The notes beneath the pieces are model-generated. The model was not told where the DNA came from, made no database searches, and saw only the letters and a list, made by a program, of their open reading frames with translations. Positions 1-8,394 of a stretch of DNA of 59,387 nucleotides are shown in pieces (positions within the stretch are counted from its first letter, which is position 1; each line of letters starts with the position of its first letter). The translations under genes and the position numbers were made by a program. Origin of the DNA: a virus; IMG/VR virus record IMGVR_UViG_3300003894_000331, positions 1-59,387 of that record; one strand, written 5' to 3'.

Positions 1-2649
1 ATCCCAGTACTGGAATCCTTCTTGTGGAGATGGTGCTGTTGGTGTAAGATCGAATTGTATTCCACCTAACCTTGAATAACCTTCTACATATAGTTTGTAA
101 CCTAACGCATCTGTAGCTCCTATCGCTACATCATGAGAAGTTGAGTTTGGGTACAATTCGTTTCCTGTCAAGTCCCAATATCCAATATCTCCAATTAGTT
201 CATCAATAGAACTTGATGTAACTTCTCCTGCTGTAGAATTCCAACGTAGTATTTGGTCAGAGGCTCCTGCATCGTTAGGTTGATATTTAAGAAGTAAATT
301 ACCACCCCTTGTTAAAGCCATAACTTCTGTACTTGAAACACCTCCTTTATTTGTATGCCAAGTGAACATCTCGTTTGTATCAAAGTCTCCCCCGTTAGAA
401 GTGAATCGCAGAGCATAATATCCCGTAACATTGTTAGAATCTATGTAATTGTAATAGCCACCATTGGCAGATTTCCATTTTATAGTGTGTTCCCAAGGCA
501 AAATAAGGTCTCCATTATCTAATTCTACATCCTTCATGAACTTTGCGTTCTGACTAGCATCAATGCGTACTGCTTCTACTCCTCCTGTTATTAGAGAGAG
601 GTTGTCTGCCCCTGCCCAACCTATACCTGTGTCGGTATCAGAACGGTTAGGTACAAGTGTTGGGTTTGTTGATGATGCAACTTCATTAAGAATACCACCA
701 GCTGTACCAGTTGATCCCCCAATTACACCCTGTGCCAACCTTAGTACATCCACTCCACCTATTGAAAAATACATAGTATCATCAATAGCCTCATAAATAC
801 CTGTATCACCATCTCCAAAGGCTAAACCTGTTGATAGTGAACCTACTCCACCGTTGATGTGTAGCTGGGCTAGTGGATCTATACCAATACCTACGTAACC
901 GCCATAAGGTTGTAAATTAATATTATCGGAAACTGTAGTAGATGATGCTCCTTGAATTCCTATTGTTGAATTTGTTACTTGGGTAATAAATAAAGATCGT
1001 TCTACATCCGTTCTAACCTGAACTCTGAAAGCTCTTGACCCAAATACTTCAGATAAATTACTCGCTGCCCAATTACTCCCTTTTACGTGTAAAGCTGTAG
1101 TTGGAGTAACGTTTATCCCAACCTTACCGTCATCTAATACTGTAATAGCACCAGTAGCAGCATTATTACTCATCAATGTTTGTCCACCTGTAATATCTGA
1201 CCATACAGCCAGTTCTCCGTCTACGTCTGGTGTAAAATATTCCCTTGTTACACTATCTGTAGCAAGGTTATCAAGAGTAAACTTTATCTTTCTACTATCG
1301 TTTAGGTTGTCATGTATAGTGAATATATCATCAGGAAAGTTTGTTATGGAACCGGGTGGGATATACGTTGTACCACCTTTAACAGAACTGGGCTTATCTC
1401 CTCTTAAATCAATCCATGATTGGAATACCCATGTATTTGATTGTTGCCTTACTGTTATAGCAGCTATTAAGAACCCTGTAGAACTAGCTCTTATAAACTC
1501 GGCAGGTATATCTGTTTGTGTATAACCACCCGCATCAGCTTGAGCATCTCCAAGGTTGTTATAAGTTCCTGTAGGCATATTAACCATTAAAGGAGAATAA
1601 GCACCTCCTTTATTAGCTACGCCCCATAAAACAAATGTGAAATACTTATTTGTCAATGTTCCACCTGAAGCATCAGTAGTTATATCATAAAGATTTGTTA
1701 CCTCTCTATATGCTTGTGTAAAATCATTTGTAATATGTACATCATCACCTGCAGAAGAATCCTTAGCAGTATAATTGTGTGGGTGCATCTGCATGATTAG
1801 TCCAGAAGAACACTGGACTGTTACACTCCCCGTTGTTGAGGTAATATAATTAGTTGTCCCTGCTGGGTCTACTCCTGATTGGTATATAGCCCCTAAAGCT
1901 CTTGAACGGGCAGCCATATGAGTCATATGACCCATTTCGTCTGTACCCTTATTCTCATCATTCCAGTTCTGGTTTATAAGAGCACCGCTTTCTGATTGTA
2001 CATGGGCAGCTGTTGGAACGAAGAAGTAACTAACCTTAATATGTTCTACGCCTGATGGCCAACCTGTTGTTGACTTGGTTAATAGCCCTGTAGACTTCAG
2101 GATATAAACATAATTACTCTGCGGAGAAGCCAATGTTCCCGGAGTAAGCGTTATAGTTTTAGCAGGTGTGCAATCTAATGTTTCATCACCGGTACTCCAT
2201 TGCATTGTTAAGTCACCACCAGTTTTACTCTGTAGTGACATAGTAACTGTTGTACCGTCCGAACTAACAGTAGCATTAAATGGCTCAGCAAAAGAACCGT
2301 TTACAAAATCTCTGGATAGATATATATGTTGTAAATTATCGGCATACTGTTTAGGAACTGCGTGTAAGTCTGCTGTTGGATCCCCGCCAAGTAATAACCT
2401 CTTAGCAGTATCATCCCACTTGAGCTCGTTTGTTTCTGTATGTTTCCATCTATCAGTATCCCAAAATGCCATTTGACCATTAGCCGTACCGGCCTCCAGA
2501 TCCAATCTATTAAGCATCTTGTAATAGTTGCTATCTGATATTAGTTCATATAAACCATCAGATAGGGCCATCATGCCCCTGTCTCCAGAACCGATAGACG
2601 GTCGTTTGGACGCATCTATCTCATGATATGTGAGTACGTCTAACCTCAT
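1..2649 (-). CDS. Tail fibre protein, C-terminus beyond window edge
   Basis: Open reading frame entering from an ATG at 2649 and still open at base 1, so at least 883 codons with the C-terminus missing. I translated it by hand and saw no stop in the parts checked. The product is rich in Gly, Thr, Ser and Asn, has low-complexity beta-type segments, and contains fibre-like phrases such as SDTDTGIGWAGADNLSLITG and, near the visible end, PQEGFQYWD. These are typical of trimeric tail fibres and head-fibre-like adhesins. It starts one base after the stop of the next fibre gene (2651), so the two are translationally close. Probable role: receptor binding or fibre shaft. No depolymerase or peptidase motif was recognised in the visible part. 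Confidence 0.85.
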   Translation of the reverse strand, partial: MRLDVLTYHEIDASKRPSIGSGDRGMMALSDGLYELISDSNYYKMLNRLDLEAGTANGQMAFWDTDRWKHTETNELKWDDTAKRLLLGGDPTADLHAVPKQYADNLQHIYLSRDFVNGSFAEPFNATVSSDGTTVTMSLQSKTGGDLTMQWSTGDETLDCTPAKTITLTPGTLASPQSNYVYILKSTGLLTKSTTGWPSGVEHIKVSYFFVPTAAHVQSESGALINQNWNDENKGTDEMGHMTHMAARSRALGAIYQSGVDPAGTTNYITSTTGSVTVQCSSGLIMQMHPHNYTAKDSSAGDDVHITNDFTQAYREVTNLYDITTDASGGTLTNKYFTFVLWGVANKGGAYSPLMVNMPTGTYNNLGDAQADAGGYTQTDIPAEFIRASSTGFLIAAITVRQQSNTWVFQSWIDLRGDKPSSVKGGTTYIPPGSITNFPDDIFTIHDNLNDSRKIKFTLDNLATDSVTREYFTPDVDGELAVWSDITGGQTLMSNNAATGAITVLDDGKVGINVTPTTALHVKGSNWAASNLSEVFGSRAFRVQVRTDVERSLFITQVTNSTIGIQGASSTTVSDNINLQPYGGYVGIGIDPLAQLHINGGVGSLSTGLAFGDGDTGIYEAIDDTMYFSIGGVDVLRLAQGVIGGSTGTAGGILNEVASSTNPTLVPNRSDTDTGIGWAGADNLSLITGGVEAVRIDASQNAKFMKDVELDNGDLILPWEHTIKWKSANGGYYNYIDSNNVTGYYALRFTSNGGDFDTNEMFTWHTNKGGVSSTEVMALTRGGNLLLKYQPNDAGASDQILRWNSTAGEVTSSSIDELIGDIGYWDLTGNELYPNSTSHDVAIGATDALGYKLYVEGYSRLGGIQFDLTPTAPSPQEGFQYWD

Positions 2650-2650
2650 A

Positions 2651-4798
2651 TTATGCTATATGTAAAATGTGTGCTGCTCCTGCGAATAATCTTGAACTGG
2701 TAATAACGATATCACCTGTTGTAGTATCAATAGTTTTACGAATTCCTTCCTCGATGAGTAGATCTCCGCTTGTCTCGAATATCAATACTATGAACTTACC
2801 ATTAGTTCCTAATCCATGGTTTTGCTGACCGTTACCGGTTGCTCCACTGTTTTTGAAGGTAATAGTATAAGGACCGACTCCAGCCCATCCTGTAGCTCCT
2901 ACAGCAGCAATAAAGTTAATCTGTGTGCCGAATAAAGAACCTGGAGTAGTACTGAGTAGATTTCCAACAGTAACATACTTTGTGTTATTACTGTCAGATA
3001 CATCAGCGATCGCTAGCTTATCACCTGTAGCAACTGATGTTAATTGTGTTGACAAACCATTAATGTCTAACCCGAGTGAAATGTAATTACCTCCATCAGT
3101 ATATGATATACCTCCAATAGTTCTTAGTACACCGTCAGATGAAGAAGATCCGATGTAGTCAGGAGTAGCTCCACTATCAATCTTTACTTTCCAATCCATA
3201 GCAAAGGTTGATGCTTGCCATGACCATACACCTGCACTTGTGGATGTAAGAACATAATCATTCCCCGCAGGTGGTGCAACTGGAAGAGTATAAGACTGAC
3301 TAGCAGTAGTACTTGCGCTCGGTGTAAATGATACACTGAATGCATGAGAAGTGTGAGCCATAGTTAAAGATCCTGTACGTGTAGATGCTTTACCCAATGT
3401 AACAGCATGTGCAAAGGAAGCCTGTGTTGCATCCCATGTTAACACTTGCCCCTCAAGACCAGTTATCTGACCTAGCGAACCTGTTGTTGGTGCATATACA
3501 ATTCCATACTGTGTCCAAGAACCTTTACCGGTACCTCCTCGTGATACTGATAAGTATTGTTCTGCTGTGATATCTCCTGAAGCATTTGAGTAAACAGCAT
3601 AGTTTGCTGTTAAGTCCTCCATCTTACTCCATTCAATAGCTGCTGATGAACCAATGTTAGCGTTGTTAATATAGCCCCAAGCTCCAGTACCTGCACTTGC
3701 GTACAGTACAACTTGATTAGAAGAGCCAGAAGCAGGAATGTGCTTATACCCGTTGTTAGTGCTGTGGGAGATTACGTTTCCAGTAACCTCGATAGGTAGT
3801 GTTCCAGTATAAGTACCTGTTCCTGCTATCTGAACCCATTCCGTTCCATTAAATGTCCATCTTTCATCTGAGTGTTCTGTACCGGTTTTGATCCATACAG
3901 TATCTCCATCAGTCGGGAGATCTGCTTGAGTACCGTCTTGCTGTACGGTCCATACCCATGAACCTGTAGAACCACTTGACAGATATATCTTATGATCTTG
4001 TGAGGCTGTTGAACTGTCCTTAACGAGAACTCTCATCCCGGAAGTTACAGTAACCCCATCGATTGTATTTGTTGTTGCGCCTAGAGGATTACTTCCATCA
4101 TCGTATAGTAAGTCACAAGGAGGACGATACGATACATTATCATATGTTCTGTTATCCACATAGGTCTTAATACTTTCACTACTGGCAATAGTCGTTGCAC
4201 TGGCAGTCGCCATTGTATCATCATCGATAAAACCAGTGATTGCTTGTCCTGGACCCAATGTGAATGACGCTGTTCCTTTAGCTATAGTAAAGGTGTTGGT
4301 CCCATCACTGATAGTATAATCACTCCATACCGGTGAGGATCCGTTAGACTTTAATACCTTATTAGCTGTGCCTATATTACGCTTTGCCAGAGTAGTCGAA
4401 TTTGACGCATAGAGGATGTCTCCTGCTACGTAAGACGCTATTCCTGTTCCACCATCAGTAGCAGGTATTGGAGTCGCCTGAGAGGAAACTACACCACTAC
4501 CATCGATCTTTATATATCCGGCAGAACCATTAAATTTCTTTATACCATACTTAGAGGTTGCAGTCGCTACAGACACTAACAACTCGTTTTCTGCTGCTGC
4601 TGCTGTTTTCCAAGCAAATGAGTAGTAATCATCAGTATCACCACCACGGAACTGCGGTATATTCTCATCTGAGTTATACAGGACAAAACCCTGTGTTGGA
4701 GATGCTGGACGGGATGCAGTTGCATATGCTTGCAGTACTGCTTCTTGTAGCTCATTAAAAAAGAGCCTAATCGGACTGTTAAATGGATACGGTTCCAT
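2651..4798 (-). CDS. Tail fibre protein with GGTG repeats
   Basis: 715-residue protein of fibre composition. It holds two copies of the fibre repeat built on GGTG: one around residues 115-160 (TDGGTGIASYVAGDILYAS, then GTANKVLKSNG..PVW) and one near residue 425 (RGGTGKGSWTQYGIVYAP, then GQVLTW). This repeat family is widespread in phage tail fibres of Bacteroidota and cyanophages. The N-terminus (PIRLFFNELQEAVLQAY) may be the attachment helix, and the PTQGFVLYN segment recalls the end of the neighbouring fibre. Upstream of the ATG is an A/T-rich leader without Shine-Dalgarno sequence. It lies between another fibre and a small baseplate-type gene, so a role in host recognition is likely. Exact receptor unknown. 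Confidence 0.85.
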   Translation of the reverse strand: MEPYPFNSPIRLFFNELQEAVLQAYATASRPASPTQGFVLYNSDENIPQFRGGDTDDYYSFAWKTAAAAENELLVSVATATSKYGIKKFNGSAGYIKIDGSGVVSSQATPIPATDGGTGIASYVAGDILYASNSTTLAKRNIGTANKVLKSNGSSPVWSDYTISDGTNTFTIAKGTASFTLGPGQAITGFIDDDTMATASATTIASSESIKTYVDNRTYDNVSYRPPCDLLYDDGSNPLGATTNTIDGVTVTSGMRVLVKDSSTASQDHKIYLSSGSTGSWVWTVQQDGTQADLPTDGDTVWIKTGTEHSDERWTFNGTEWVQIAGTGTYTGTLPIEVTGNVISHSTNNGYKHIPASGSSNQVVLYASAGTGAWGYINNANIGSSAAIEWSKMEDLTANYAVYSNASGDITAEQYLSVSRGGTGKGSWTQYGIVYAPTTGSLGQITGLEGQVLTWDATQASFAHAVTLGKASTRTGSLTMAHTSHAFSVSFTPSASTTASQSYTLPVAPPAGNDYVLTSTSAGVWSWQASTFAMDWKVKIDSGATPDYIGSSSSDGVLRTIGGISYTDGGNYISLGLDINGLSTQLTSVATGDKLAIADVSDSNNTKYVTVGNLLSTTPGSLFGTQINFIAAVGATGWAGVGPYTITFKNSGATGNGQQNHGLGTNGKFIVLIFETSGDLLIEEGIRKTIDTTTGDIVITSSRLFAGAAHILHIA

Positions 4799-4800
4799 AG

Positions 4801-5115
4801 TTATTTAATTTTTTCCCACACAATATAACCATCTATACTAGGTGAGAGAGTTACTTTAAATGTATGATCATCAATGATTTTCTTGCGAGCTCCTACTTCA
4901 ACATTGTCTGAGTTGTAAACAGTAATGTCCAAGTACATACTTTCACATTCATGTATTACAGTGATAGTGCCTTCATTGGTAAAGTGTTGTATACCACTAC
5001 AGCCAGTAGAGCTGTCAGGATTACGAGTATCATCACTACCATCAGGACCAGACTCATCTTCTTCATAAAATAAAAAGAGGTTTTTCTTGTCAAATAATTC
5101 TATATCAAATTCCAT
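4801..5115 (-). CDS. Small tail or baseplate-associated protein
   Basis: 104 residues. The C-terminal half has a beta-sandwich-like pattern (GTITVIHECESMYLDITVY, then KVTLSPSIDGYIVWEK) that I have seen in small phage structural proteins and domains appended to fibres. The N-terminus is acidic. It sits two bases upstream of the 715-residue fibre gene and three bases from the next upstream gene in the same direction, so all are probably co-transcribed. Function is inferred from context only; no named family is assigned. Confidence 0.75.
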   Translation of the reverse strand: MEFDIELFDKKNLFLFYEEDESGPDGSDDTRNPDSSTGCSGIQHFTNEGTITVIHECESMYLDITVYNSDNVEVGARKKIIDDHTFKVTLSPSIDGYIVWEKIK

Positions 5116-5117
5116 GT

Positions 5118-5579
5118 CTACTCAGTTTCGTAGCCTCCACTAAACGTAGTTTCAGACTCCTGGTTATCAAACTCGTTTTCACCAACTACCTGTCCGGCAT
5201 AAAACAGCTCATTAGGAACTGAACGGTATTCGAGTCCTGAAGGAAACCCACTCCTTTCAAAGATTAAGATTGATCTAACGTAGTAAGGCCCTGCTGACAT
5301 ATCTTTTATATCAGCCCTGCTAACCTTAATACTCACAATACCCTTGTCTTTCTTCTCAGGGTATATCTGATTGAAGCCAGTTACATTGCTCCATGCACTG
5401 TTAACGATATCAACAGCATATTTTAATTGGACCTGACGGAACTTATTATACAAAAAAATCCTGACCCCAGTTAACGGATAACCAAGATCAGAATCTAAAT
5501 CTACCACCTTACCGGTGTGCAACTGTTTAATCCTAAATATTAATTCATTGTCATGTCCTCGTACAATATTTTTAATCAT
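5118..5579 (-). CDS. Putative baseplate/fibre-attachment protein
   Basis: 153 residues beginning MIKNIVRGHDNELIFRIKQL. An opening strand with RGxD followed by alternating hydrophobic strands resembles the N-terminal domain of upper baseplate or fibre-connector proteins, but the match is loose. The acidic tail is rich in Glu and Gly. The start codon overlaps the stop of the upstream gene (stop at 5579), which supports the start. Co-directional with the fibre genes; a structural role is inferred from position. Confidence 0.7.
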   Translation of the reverse strand: MIKNIVRGHDNELIFRIKQLHTGKVVDLDSDLGYPLTGVRIFLYNKFRQVQLKYAVDIVNSAWSNVTGFNQIYPEKKDKGIVSIKVSRADIKDMSAGPYYVRSILIFERSGFPSGLEYRSVPNELFYAGQVVGENEFDNQESETTFSGGYETE

Positions 5580-6103
5580 TAGTCAACTGTTTCAAACAGT
5601 CTAGGCTTGTATTCATTATCAGAACGTTTGTCGAACTTACTTGAGTTACTCGCCAACTGTTTAAGTTCCTTGCCAAGCTTCAAGAGCTCCTGAGCACGTT
5701 TCAAAGCTGTGAACTTCTCATCCTTGTTCTCAAGATTCATCTTGATATTCTTAAGCATTTTGATGTAGGCATCAGCATCCTTCTGCCATGACATGTACAA
5801 AGCCCACTCAGGACTGTACATCGTCTCTATATATAGATTCTCAAACTCTTCGTATACAATACTATCGAGAACCTCTTGAACATCATAGCCATTCAAATAA
5901 GCCTGCTGAATACGGATAGCTTTCTTATTTCTCGGAAGATCATGGTACAAAGAAACCCCTTCAGGCGAATAACTATAGTATAACAACACTAAGCCTGCTT
6001 TTACAAACTTCTTGTCCTTATGCGATAAGAACTGCGCCACAACAGGCTGATTCTCCGCACCGTCAACTATAGACACCTTACCCCTATTTGTCTTTGCTAA
6101 CAT
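5579..6103 (-). CDS. Unknown tail-module protein
   Basis: 174 residues, mostly alpha-helical. Residues 75-120 are rich in Tyr, Glu and Trp, and a Lys/Glu/Leu-rich segment near residues 125-155 could form a short coiled coil. Not recognised as any family. It overlaps the upstream GroES-like gene by 20 bases and the downstream gene by one base, so it belongs to the compact minus-strand tail operon. It may be a tail completion or assembly protein, which is inference from location. Confidence 0.7.
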   Translation of the reverse strand: MLAKTNRGKVSIVDGAENQPVVAQFLSHKDKKFVKAGLVLLYYSYSPEGVSLYHDLPRNKKAIRIQQAYLNGYDVQEVLDSIVYEEFENLYIETMYSPEWALYMSWQKDADAYIKMLKNIKMNLENKDEKFTALKRAQELLKLGKELKQLASNSSKFDKRSDNEYKPRLFETVD

Positions 6104-6470
6104 CCTTAACTATAACGTCATTTTTATTAAGCTGTCTTAAAACATCACCCTTGATGTTTATCATAGTGCCTCCAAATACTCGCACATAAACTCTGTCACC
6201 TACTTCATAGCCATCAACTCCACTAGCAACGATAACACCTTGTACCGGCCAATCCTTAAAATACCCCAATGATGTGTACTTCTCCTCAAGATCACCCCCA
6301 CGCATCGCAGTTAAGAAAGCCGTGTACAACTCCCTCTTACCTTTAATAATAGAACTCTCATGCTGAAAGCTATGAAAGTCATCCATCCTTGCTAACATAA
6401 TATCATCATTTACCTCGATAATACCACTGTAGTCCATGATAGGTTCCTGTTCTTTTTGATTAGATTCCAT
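6084..6470 (-). CDS. GroES-like co-chaperonin
   Basis: 128 residues if started at the ATG at 6470, one base after the upstream gene's stop; an ATG 72 bases further upstream would force an overlap. The C-terminal half matches the Cpn10 pattern: QGVIVASG, then VGDRVYVRVFGGT, then GDVLRQLNKNDVIV. Compare GroES, where a VGDRV..(K/R)YAGTEVK stretch is followed by a strand and an xxxDILA ending. An insert around residues 30-60 stands where the mobile loop would be. In T4, gp31 is a phage co-chaperonin that works with host GroEL to fold the capsid protein; a similar role in folding a virion protein is plausible. The family call rests on the C-terminal half only. Confidence 0.6.
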   Translation of the reverse strand: MESNQKEQEPIMDYSGIIEVNDDIMLARMDDFHSFQHESSIIKGKRELYTAFLTAMRGGDLEEKYTSLGYFKDWPVQGVIVASGVDGYEVGDRVYVRVFGGTMINIKGDVLRQLNKNDVIVKDVSKDK

Positions 6471-6471
6471 A

Positions 6472-6747
6472 TTAATTAAATATTGATTGTATCTGTTCCT
6501 GGCGTATAACAAGGTCCACCTTATGCTCCCTCTGTAAATCATTAATCATAATGTTTACACTCTCCTCATAACCATCCTCAATACGGTAACGTCCGTTCTT
6601 AGGATCCAACCGTCCATAGTTCTGTATAAGCGCATTATACCTGTTAACGTACTTAATGTACCCCCCTTGCATAGGAATACTAAGAGACATCTTATTATTC
6701 AGCATCAAATCCTGAATACCTATAATTTGTTTACCCTCTCTGACCAT
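6472..6747 (-). CDS. Unknown small protein in tail operon
   Basis: 91 residues. A Gln- and Asn-rich sequence with a central Tyr/Arg-rich part (KYVNRYNALIQNYGRLDP). No family recognised. It overlaps the upstream gene by 28 bases and ends one base before the GroES-like gene's ATG. An internal Met about 13 residues in would remove most of the overlap and is an alternative start. A tail or assembly role is inferred from its neighbours. Confidence 0.6.
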   Translation of the reverse strand: MVREGKQIIGIQDLMLNNKMSLSIPMQGGYIKYVNRYNALIQNYGRLDPKNGRYRIEDGYEESVNIMINDLQREHKVDLVIRQEQIQSIFN

Positions 6748-7052
6748 GACATTAAAGCTTGATTACCTTGATCTACGATATCGGCAGGCACTAACTCATT
6801 AATTCCATAACGAGCCTTGATCTGGATAGTATTACCCAACTTATCTACTCCATTCCAGTGACACATTACCCCCACTACTATCTTCTTACGCTTTTGCTCA
6901 CCATTCGAAGTACCCGTGATAGGAACACCCTTCTTTATTAAATACTCTACATAAATGTTACGCTTATCATCCCTGACAATATCATCAGTGTGATATACAC
7001 GTAAACCACTACGTATCCAATATTTACTATGGAGATTGTCTGTTCCCACCAC
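6720..7052 (-). CDS. Unknown protein in tail operon
   Basis: 110 residues. Basic N-terminal half with RxDDIVRDDKRNIYVEYLIKK; the middle has GVMCHWNGVDKLGNTIQIKARYG, which looks like a beta-rich core, with NELVPADIVDQG near the end. No family recognised. It overlaps both neighbours (27-28 bases) and lies just after the first gene of this minus-strand operon. Confidence 0.6.
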   Translation of the reverse strand: MVGTDNLHSKYWIRSGLRVYHTDDIVRDDKRNIYVEYLIKKGVPITGTSNGEQKRKKIVVGVMCHWNGVDKLGNTIQIKARYGINELVPADIVDQGNQALMSWSERVNKL

Positions 7053-7218
7053 GCTTACTCTTTATATAACGACCTTTACCGATTATGTATTCGTCAGTCT
7101 CATGAGTCTCTTGCATAGCAGCCAACAGAACCTTTTTATCTACCCCCAAACTCTCTACATCCTTCTTATCACGGAAGATCCGGAAAATCTGTCTCCTCTT
7201 TTCATACACAACAACCAT
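7027..7218 (-). CDS. Small basic protein, first gene of the minus operon
   Basis: 63 residues from the ATG at 7218 (MVVVYEKRRQIFRIFRDK). A longer frame starts at 7323, but the extra N-terminus is hydrophobic and low quality, and a -7 promoter box at 7243-7250 lies inside it. I therefore prefer the short start, which would give a 5' leader of roughly 20 bases. It is Lys/Arg rich and ends GRYIKSKRGGNRQ. It could bind nucleic acid; no family recognised. Confidence 0.55.
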   Translation of the reverse strand: MVVVYEKRRQIFRIFRDKKDVESLGVDKKVLLAAMQETHETDEYIIGKGRYIKSKRGGNRQSP

Positions 7219-7242
7219 AACAACTAACTTATAACACTTCAG

Positions 7243-7250
7243 CAAATATA
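7243..7250 (-). promoter_or_regulatory. Bacteroidota-type promoter -7 box for the tail operon
   Basis: On the minus strand this reads TATATTTG, an exact match to TAnnTTTG, the -7 element of Bacteroidota sigma-ABfr promoters. A TTTTG sits about 24 bases upstream, slightly further than the usual 19-21 for the -33 element. Expected transcription start is close upstream of the ATG at 7218. Confidence 0.5.
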
Positions 7251-7509
7251 ATACAAAATCCCCCCTTTTGATACCAAAACATAAAAAATATTTATCCCAA
7301 TCAACCGCAGCCCACAAATACATATATAAGACAAATACTAAAATACCCCCTCCCTCATAATAACATAAAGGCCCTCCTGAACATACCCAGTACCCCTCAA
7401 ATCAACGATCCCTAATCAAATAGACATAACCCCCAAAACCATAAAAAAATACTGTGTGTGTACAGAGAGGAGGTATCCTACCCCAACCTCCCCCGGTGTT
7501 CGATATTAT

Positions 7510-7539
7510 CAAAATTGGTTTCAGCCAGAACCGGTTTTG
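7510..7539 (+). promoter_or_regulatory. Hairpin / dyad element upstream of first early gene
   Basis: CAAAATTGGTT (7510-7520), an 8-base loop, then AACCGGTTTTG (7529-7539): an 11-bp stem as RNA with two G-U pairs. It is followed by TTTGTTTAAT and lies 26 bases before the ATG at 7566. A weak promoter overlaps it (TTG about 18 bases before TTTGTTTG). It could be an operator, a 5'-UTR stabilising hairpin or an attenuator; the sequence does not decide. Confidence 0.5.
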
Positions 7540-7565
7540 TTTGTTTAATCTTAAATACTTTAATT

Positions 7566-7880
7566 ATGGCAAAGAACACATTAGCAACTATGAGCGTTAT
7601 TGCTAGCGCACCAGTGAATGCAGGTTTCCAGAATGATTTTGGACCAGCCAAGGTACTAGGTACCACATTTGTTAAGGAAACAAAAGAGGGTGATGGTTAC
7701 ATCGGCATCTTATGTGAAGATGATAGTGGTAAGCACAAGCTACCCATGTCATACGAACAGCTTAAGACTGAAAAGGATTACGCTAAGTACTTTGATGTTA
7801 ATGATGATGGCAAAGGTGAACTCATCGCTGGTACTAACTTCACCATAACAAATGGTGTTGTTGAGATGTACGCTGACTAA
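7566..7880 (+). CDS. Unknown small protein, monocistronic early gene
   Basis: 104 residues from the ATG at 7566 (MAKNTLATMSVIASAPVNAG). The frame extends upstream to 7458, but that part is hydrophobic noise and overlaps the hairpin. The preferred start has an A/T-rich leader (ttaaatactttaatt) typical of Bacteroidota. The product has a beta-rich centre (GYIGILCEDDSGKHKLPMSY) and ends TNFTITNGVVEMYAD. No family recognised. It has its own promoter region and a strong terminator at 7903-7934, so it is probably expressed alone, and such isolated units are often highly expressed. Confidence 0.75.
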   Translation: MAKNTLATMSVIASAPVNAGFQNDFGPAKVLGTTFVKETKEGDGYIGILCEDDSGKHKLPMSYEQLKTEKDYAKYFDVNDDGKGELIAGTNFTITNGVVEMYAD

Positions 7881-7902
7881 GGTACTCTTATCCACCAATA
7901 CT

Positions 7903-7934
7903 ACACTCTACACTTCGGTGTAGGGTGTTTTTTT
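7903..7934 (+). terminator. Strong intrinsic terminator with TTCG loop
   Basis: Stem ACACTCTACAC / GTGTAGGGTGT (11 bp, one G-U pair) around a TTCG tetraloop, followed by seven T. It ends the transcript of the 7566-7880 gene. Confidence 0.92.
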
Positions 7935-7973
7935 AAATCAACCAGTTTTATAACCTATAACATAAACATAAAC

Positions 7974-8252
7974 ATGAGCAACAAAAATAAACATACAGAG
8001 TTTACATTAAAAGGTCCTGTGATTCCATCTATATATAAAGGAGAAGAACTACTTCCTAAGTATTACATGGAGCTTAATGTTTTTACCGAGTGTTACTCCC
8101 TCAAAGAGAGTGATGTAATCAGCTTACATGTTAAAGCTTGCAATACAGAGCATGAAGAAGGAGAAGAACCGTCTATTTATCTTAACTTATCCAAACTCCA
8201 AGCTCGTGAATTATGTGCCAAGTTATTTAACCTATTAACATCAGAAATATGA
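7974..8252 (+). CDS. Unknown 92-residue protein
   Basis: Starts at an ATG after a leader of ACATAAACATAAAC. An acidic middle (NTEHEEGEEPSIYLNLSKLQ) is flanked by beta-like segments; the ending LQARELCAKLFNLLTSEI looks helical. No family recognised. Its TGA overlaps the ATG of the next small gene (ATGA), so the two are probably translationally coupled. Confidence 0.7.
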   Translation: MSNKNKHTEFTLKGPVIPSIYKGEELLPKYYMELNVFTECYSLKESDVISLHVKACNTEHEEGEEPSIYLNLSKLQARELCAKLFNLLTSEI

Positions 8253-8383
8253 GAAAGCTCCTTTATAAATACACAGACTTTATGATTAAGATATCTGTAT
8301 GGTATGAGATAACAATCTGCTCCATCATCGGTGTCGGATTAGCCATCCTTATCGTCAATTATTGCATTAACTACCATAAATAA
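8249..8383 (+). CDS. Small single-pass membrane protein (44 aa)
   Basis: Starts at the ATG overlapping the preceding stop and ends TAA at 8381-8383. A basic N-terminus (MRKLLYKYTDF) is followed by one hydrophobic helix, about residues 21-38 (ITICSIIGVGLAILIVNY). Coupling by ATGA overlap and a convincing membrane segment support it as a real gene despite its size. A holin-like, superinfection or membrane-modulating role is possible; none is shown by the sequence. Confidence 0.6.
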   Translation: MRKLLYKYTDFMIKISVWYEITICSIIGVGLAILIVNYCINYHK

Positions 8384-8394
8384 CCCCTATTTTG

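Larger units (their letters stand above)
7219..7565. other. G-poor divergent intergenic region
   Basis: About 350 bases between the divergently transcribed tail and early blocks. From about 7250 to 7450 the plus strand consists almost entirely of A, C and T, with repeated C-runs (CCCCCC near 7260, CCCCCTCCC near 7350, CCCCC near 7430) and very few G. A 6-bp inverted repeat GGAGGT/ACCTCC lies at 7469-7491. The region holds promoter-like signals on both strands and the 7510-7539 hairpin. No protein-coding frame looks real here. Confidence 0.6.

Noticed and set aside
563-2476. Short plus-strand frames over the left tail-fibre gene
   Set aside because: The opposite-strand frame is a continuous fibre protein with typical motifs; the plus-strand frames have no such features and are shadows.
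2651-4798. Diversity-generating retroelement targeting the tail fibres
   Set aside because: No reverse transcriptase gene or template repeat was seen in the window.
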